A program made the translations under genes and the position numbers. Positions 60,638 through 64,000 of a DNA stretch of 64,000 nucleotides are shown one piece after another. Origin of the DNA: Streptomyces sp. CB01881 (GTDB lineage Bacteria; Actinomycetota; Actinomycetes; Streptomycetales; Streptomycetaceae); contig NZ_CP026498.1 in assembly GCF_002953255.1 (NCBI RefSeq), positions 1,969,291-2,033,290 on the forward strand, given 5' to 3'. Below the pieces are notes generated by a model. It was given only the letters and a program-made list of their open reading frames with translations. It made no database searches and was not told the origin of the DNA. How positions within the stretch are numbered: position 1 is the stretch's first letter; each line of letters opens with the position of its first letter.

Positions 60638-61228
60638 ATGGCACTGGAGCACGCGATCCTCGTCTCGCTGCTGGAGCAGCCCGGCTCGGGCTACGAGTTG
60701 GCCCGGCGGTTCGACCGCTCCATCGGCCGCTTCTGGACCGCCACCCACCAGCAGATCTACCGGGTGCTGCGGCGGATGGAGGCGGACGGCTGGATCTCGG
60801 CCGAGGAGGTCGCCCAGGACGGCCGGCCGGACAAGAAGGTGTACTCGGCCGCCGAGCCGGGACGCACCGCCCTGGCCGGCTGGCTGCGCGAACCGGTCGA
60901 GCCGGAGACCGTCCGGCACGAACTCGCGGTCAAGATCCGCGCGGCGGCCTTCGACGACCCGGCCGCACTGATCGCCGAGGTCGAACGCCACCGCGAGGGC
61001 CACGCCGCCCTGCTCGCCCGTTACCTGCACGGCGAGCAGCGCGACTTCCCGGCCCCCGCCGCCCTCGACCCCCGCCAGCAGCTCCAGCACGTGGTGCTGC
61101 GCGGCGGCATCGAGTACGAGCGGATGACCCTCGCCTGGCTGGACGACGTGCTCGCCACCCTGCACCGCCTGGCCGGCGGCGGGACGAGCCCCGCCGACGC
61201 GGCCGACGCGGCCGGCCACCGGCCGTAG
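60638..61228 (+). CDS. PadR-family transcriptional regulator
   Basis: The 196-residue regulator has the PadR winged helix (MALEHAILVSLLEQPGSGYELARRF, then TATHQQIYRVLRRMEADGWI, and the wing with GRPDKKVYSAAEPGR) and a C-terminal helical dimerisation domain. The ATG at 60638 matches the usual family start; ATG 60629 and TTG 60617 are alternatives. It precedes an acyl-CoA dehydrogenase by 81 bp on the same strand, which it probably controls together with itself through the palindrome at 60606-60623. Confidence 0.93.
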   Translation: MALEHAILVSLLEQPGSGYELARRFDRSIGRFWTATHQQIYRVLRRMEADGWISAEEVAQDGRPDKKVYSAAEPGRTALAGWLREPVEPETVRHELAVKIRAAAFDDPAALIAEVERHREGHAALLARYLHGEQRDFPAPAALDPRQQLQHVVLRGGIEYERMTLAWLDDVLATLHRLAGGGTSPADAADAAGHRP

Positions 61229-61309
61229 GCGCCGCGCCGCCCGCGCCGCCGCCCCGAACCCCACGCACCCCACGCCACCCTCGAAACCCTCGACCCCCGG
61301 GAGCCCGTG

Positions 61310-63010
61310 ATGCTCTTCAACCCGCGTACGTACGACCCCGCGCAGTTCGACGAGCCCACCCGCCGACTGCTGCGCGCGACCGTGGACTGGTTCGAGTCCC
61401 GCGGCAAGAAGGCGCTGATCGACACCTACGTCGACCGCACCTGGTACGCCGACTTCCTTGAGTTCGCCGCGAAGGAAGGCCTGTTCGCCGAGTTCCTGAC
61501 CCCGTCCTCGGCCGACCCGGCCAAGCGCTGGGACACCGCGCGGATCGCCGAGCTGAACGAGATCCTCGGCTTCTACGGCCTCGGCTACTGGTACACCTGG
61601 CAGGTCACCATCCTCGGCCTCGGCCCGGTCTGGCAGAGCGAGAACGAGGCCGTCCGAGCCCGTGCCGCCCAGCTGCTGTCGGAGGGTCACGTGATGGCGT
61701 TCGGGCTCTCCGAGCGCAGCCACGGCGCCGACATCTACTCGACGGACATGATCCTCACCCCGGACGGCGAGGGCGGCTTCACCGCCACCGGCTCCAAGTA
61801 CTACATCGGCAACGGCAACGTCGCCGGCCTGGTCTCGGTGTTCGGCCGCCGCTCGGACGTCGAGGGCCCGGAGGGCTACGTCTTCTTCGCGGCCGACAGC
61901 CGCCACGAGGCGTACCACCTGGTCAAGAACGTCGTGAACGCGCAGATGTACGTCAGCGAGTTCCGGCTGGAGGACTACCCGGTGCGCGCCGAGGACGTGC
62001 TGCACACCGGCAAGGCCGCCTTCGACGCCGCGCTGAACACCGTCAACGTCGGCAAGTTCAACCTCTGCACGGCGTCGGTCGGCATCTGCGAGCACGCGAT
62101 GTACGAGGCCGTCACGCACGCCCACAACCGGGTGCTCTACGGCAAGAAGGTCACCGACTTCCCGCACGTGCGGCGCGAGCTGACCGACGCCTACGCCCGC
62201 CTGGTGGCGATGAAGCTGTTCGCCGACCGCGCGGTCGACTACTTCCGCACCGCCTCGCCCGAGGACCGTCGTTACCTGCTCTTCAACCCGATGACCAAGA
62301 TGAAGGTCACCACCGAGGGCGAGAAGGTCATCGACCTGATGTGGGACGTCATCGCGGCCAAGGGCTTCGAGGCGGACACCTACTTCGACAAGGCGGCGAA
62401 GGACATCCGCGGCCTGCCGAAGCTGGAGGGCACCGTCCACGTCAACCTGGCGCTGATCCTCAAGTTCATGGCCAACTACCTCTTCAACCCGGCCGAGTAC
62501 GCGCCGGTGCCGACCCGGCTGGACGCGGCGGACGACGAGTTCCTGTTCCGGCAGGGCCCGGCCCGCGGCCTCGGCGCGATCCGGTTCCACGACTGGCGCA
62601 CCGCCTACGACGCCCACGCGCACATCCCGAACGTCGCCCGGTTCCGCGAGCAGGCCGACGGGTTCTGCGAGCTGCTGGTCAAGCACGCGCCGAGCGCGGA
62701 ACAGCAGGCCGACCTCGACTTCCTGCTGGAGATCGGCCAGCTGTTCGCGCTGGTCGTCTACGGCCAGCTGGTGCTGGAGCAGGCCGAGTTGACCGGCCTG
62801 GAGGCGGACGTCCTGGACCAGGTCTTCGACGCACTGGTGCGGGACTTCTCCGCGCACGCCACCGAGCTGCACGGCAAGGCCTCCACGACCGAGGCGCAGG
62901 CCGCCTGGGCGCTGGCGCACGTCCGCCGCCCGGTCGCGGACGGCGAGCGGGCGGCGAAGGTGTGGGCCCGGGTCGAGGCGCTCAGCGGCGCGTACGAGAT
63001 GCAGCCGTAG
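61310..63010 (+). CDS. Acyl-CoA dehydrogenase family protein, long form
   Basis: The 566-residue flavoprotein is longer than standard acyl-CoA dehydrogenases (about 390) with an extra C-terminal helical region. Family motifs are VMAFGLSERSHGADIYS (FAD-binding loop near residue 130), TGSKYYIGNGNVAGLVSVF and RVLYGKKVTDFPHVRRELTD. The catalytic base cannot be placed with confidence. The ATG at 61310 follows GGGAG by about 8 bases. It sits after the PadR gene, so it is probably inducible; the substrate is likely a longer or branched acyl-CoA. Confidence 0.88.
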   Translation: MLFNPRTYDPAQFDEPTRRLLRATVDWFESRGKKALIDTYVDRTWYADFLEFAAKEGLFAEFLTPSSADPAKRWDTARIAELNEILGFYGLGYWYTWQVTILGLGPVWQSENEAVRARAAQLLSEGHVMAFGLSERSHGADIYSTDMILTPDGEGGFTATGSKYYIGNGNVAGLVSVFGRRSDVEGPEGYVFFAADSRHEAYHLVKNVVNAQMYVSEFRLEDYPVRAEDVLHTGKAAFDAALNTVNVGKFNLCTASVGICEHAMYEAVTHAHNRVLYGKKVTDFPHVRRELTDAYARLVAMKLFADRAVDYFRTASPEDRRYLLFNPMTKMKVTTEGEKVIDLMWDVIAAKGFEADTYFDKAAKDIRGLPKLEGTVHVNLALILKFMANYLFNPAEYAPVPTRLDAADDEFLFRQGPARGLGAIRFHDWRTAYDAHAHIPNVARFREQADGFCELLVKHAPSAEQQADLDFLLEIGQLFALVVYGQLVLEQAELTGLEADVLDQVFDALVRDFSAHATELHGKASTTEAQAAWALAHVRRPVADGERAAKVWARVEALSGAYEMQP

Positions 63011-63056
63011 CGGCCGCAGCGGGTGACGGACCGGGGCCTTGACGGCCCCGCGAGCG

Positions 63057-63082
63057 GGGGTGCCGGCGGCGGCCGGCACCCC
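63057..63082. terminator. 11-bp hairpin between convergent genes
   Basis: Arms GGGGTGCCGGC (63057-63067) and GCCGGCACCCC (63072-63082) pair perfectly around a 4-nt loop. It lies between the acyl-CoA dehydrogenase stop and the aminopeptidase stop. Confidence 0.85.
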
Positions 63083-63121
63083 TTCACCTCGTCACCTCTT
63101 GCGGCTCCCCCGGGGGTCGCC

Positions 63122-64000
<879 letters not shown>

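Overview
The window is chromosomal DNA from a high-GC actinomycete, most probably a streptomycete (Streptomyces or Kitasatospora). The signs are strong G/C bias at third codon positions, frequent GTG starts, 4-bp GTGA/ATGA gene overlaps, AGGAGG-type ribosome sites, a Cys-ending leader peptide before cysteine dioxygenase, a DasR-type dre site before a GH18 chitinase, and many TetR, PadR and XRE-cupin regulators. I see no rRNA, tRNA or CRISPR array. Low-complexity runs (GT/GE, PT/PA, charged repeats) are unusually common in protein tails and in the spaces between genes.

Layout, 1-24.2 kb: a paaABCDE phenylacetyl-CoA epoxidase operon (minus) with an upstream inverted-repeat operator; peptide deformylase divergent from a winged-helix regulator across four TTTGCAAA boxes; an M20 peptidase; a NarL-type two-component pair; a methyltransferase, GNAT and ferredoxin/CDGSH group; an aldo-keto reductase with a TetR gene; a phosphotransferase; an ADP-ribosylglycohydrolase; GlsB; a glycosyltransferase; and a hydantoin/dihydropyrimidine degradation operon (nitrilase, dihydropyrimidinase, LLM oxidoreductase, NCS1 permease).

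Layout, 24.5-52.2 kb: a large patatin-like membrane protein; a Cys leader peptide, cysteine dioxygenase and rhodanese sulfur unit; an OpuC-type betaine/choline ABC transporter (ATPase, two permeases, lipoprotein); a small lipoprotein; a TPR-like protein; the chitinase; a Bcr/CflA efflux pump; a phosphodiesterase; an ATP-grasp and partner pair; a glutaryl-CoA-dehydrogenase-like enzyme; two GNAT/small-protein genes; an AzlCD exporter divergent from an XRE-cupin regulator; a Tat-exported FAD oxidase; a second nitrilase; fumarase C; and an SPW-repeat membrane protein.

Layout, 52.3-60.6 kb: this is the outstanding region. A complete Tn7-like transposon of 8,219 bp (52348-60566) has TGTGAC...GTCACA tips, about 30-bp imperfect terminal inverted repeats, internal 19-bp repeats resembling TnsB sites, and an exact 5-bp target duplication, TCGGT, on both sides. 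It encodes TnsA endonuclease, TnsB DDE transposase, TnsC ATPase and a TniQ/TnsD targeting protein in one overlapping operon. Two cargo genes follow, an SMI1/KNR4 protein and an unrecognised 290-residue protein. No Cas genes accompany it, and its insertion point is an ordinary intergenic site just upstream of a PadR operator.

After the element come the PadR regulator with a perfect 18-bp operator, a 566-residue acyl-CoA dehydrogenase, a terminator, and the 3' part of a secreted M28 aminopeptidase that runs off the window.
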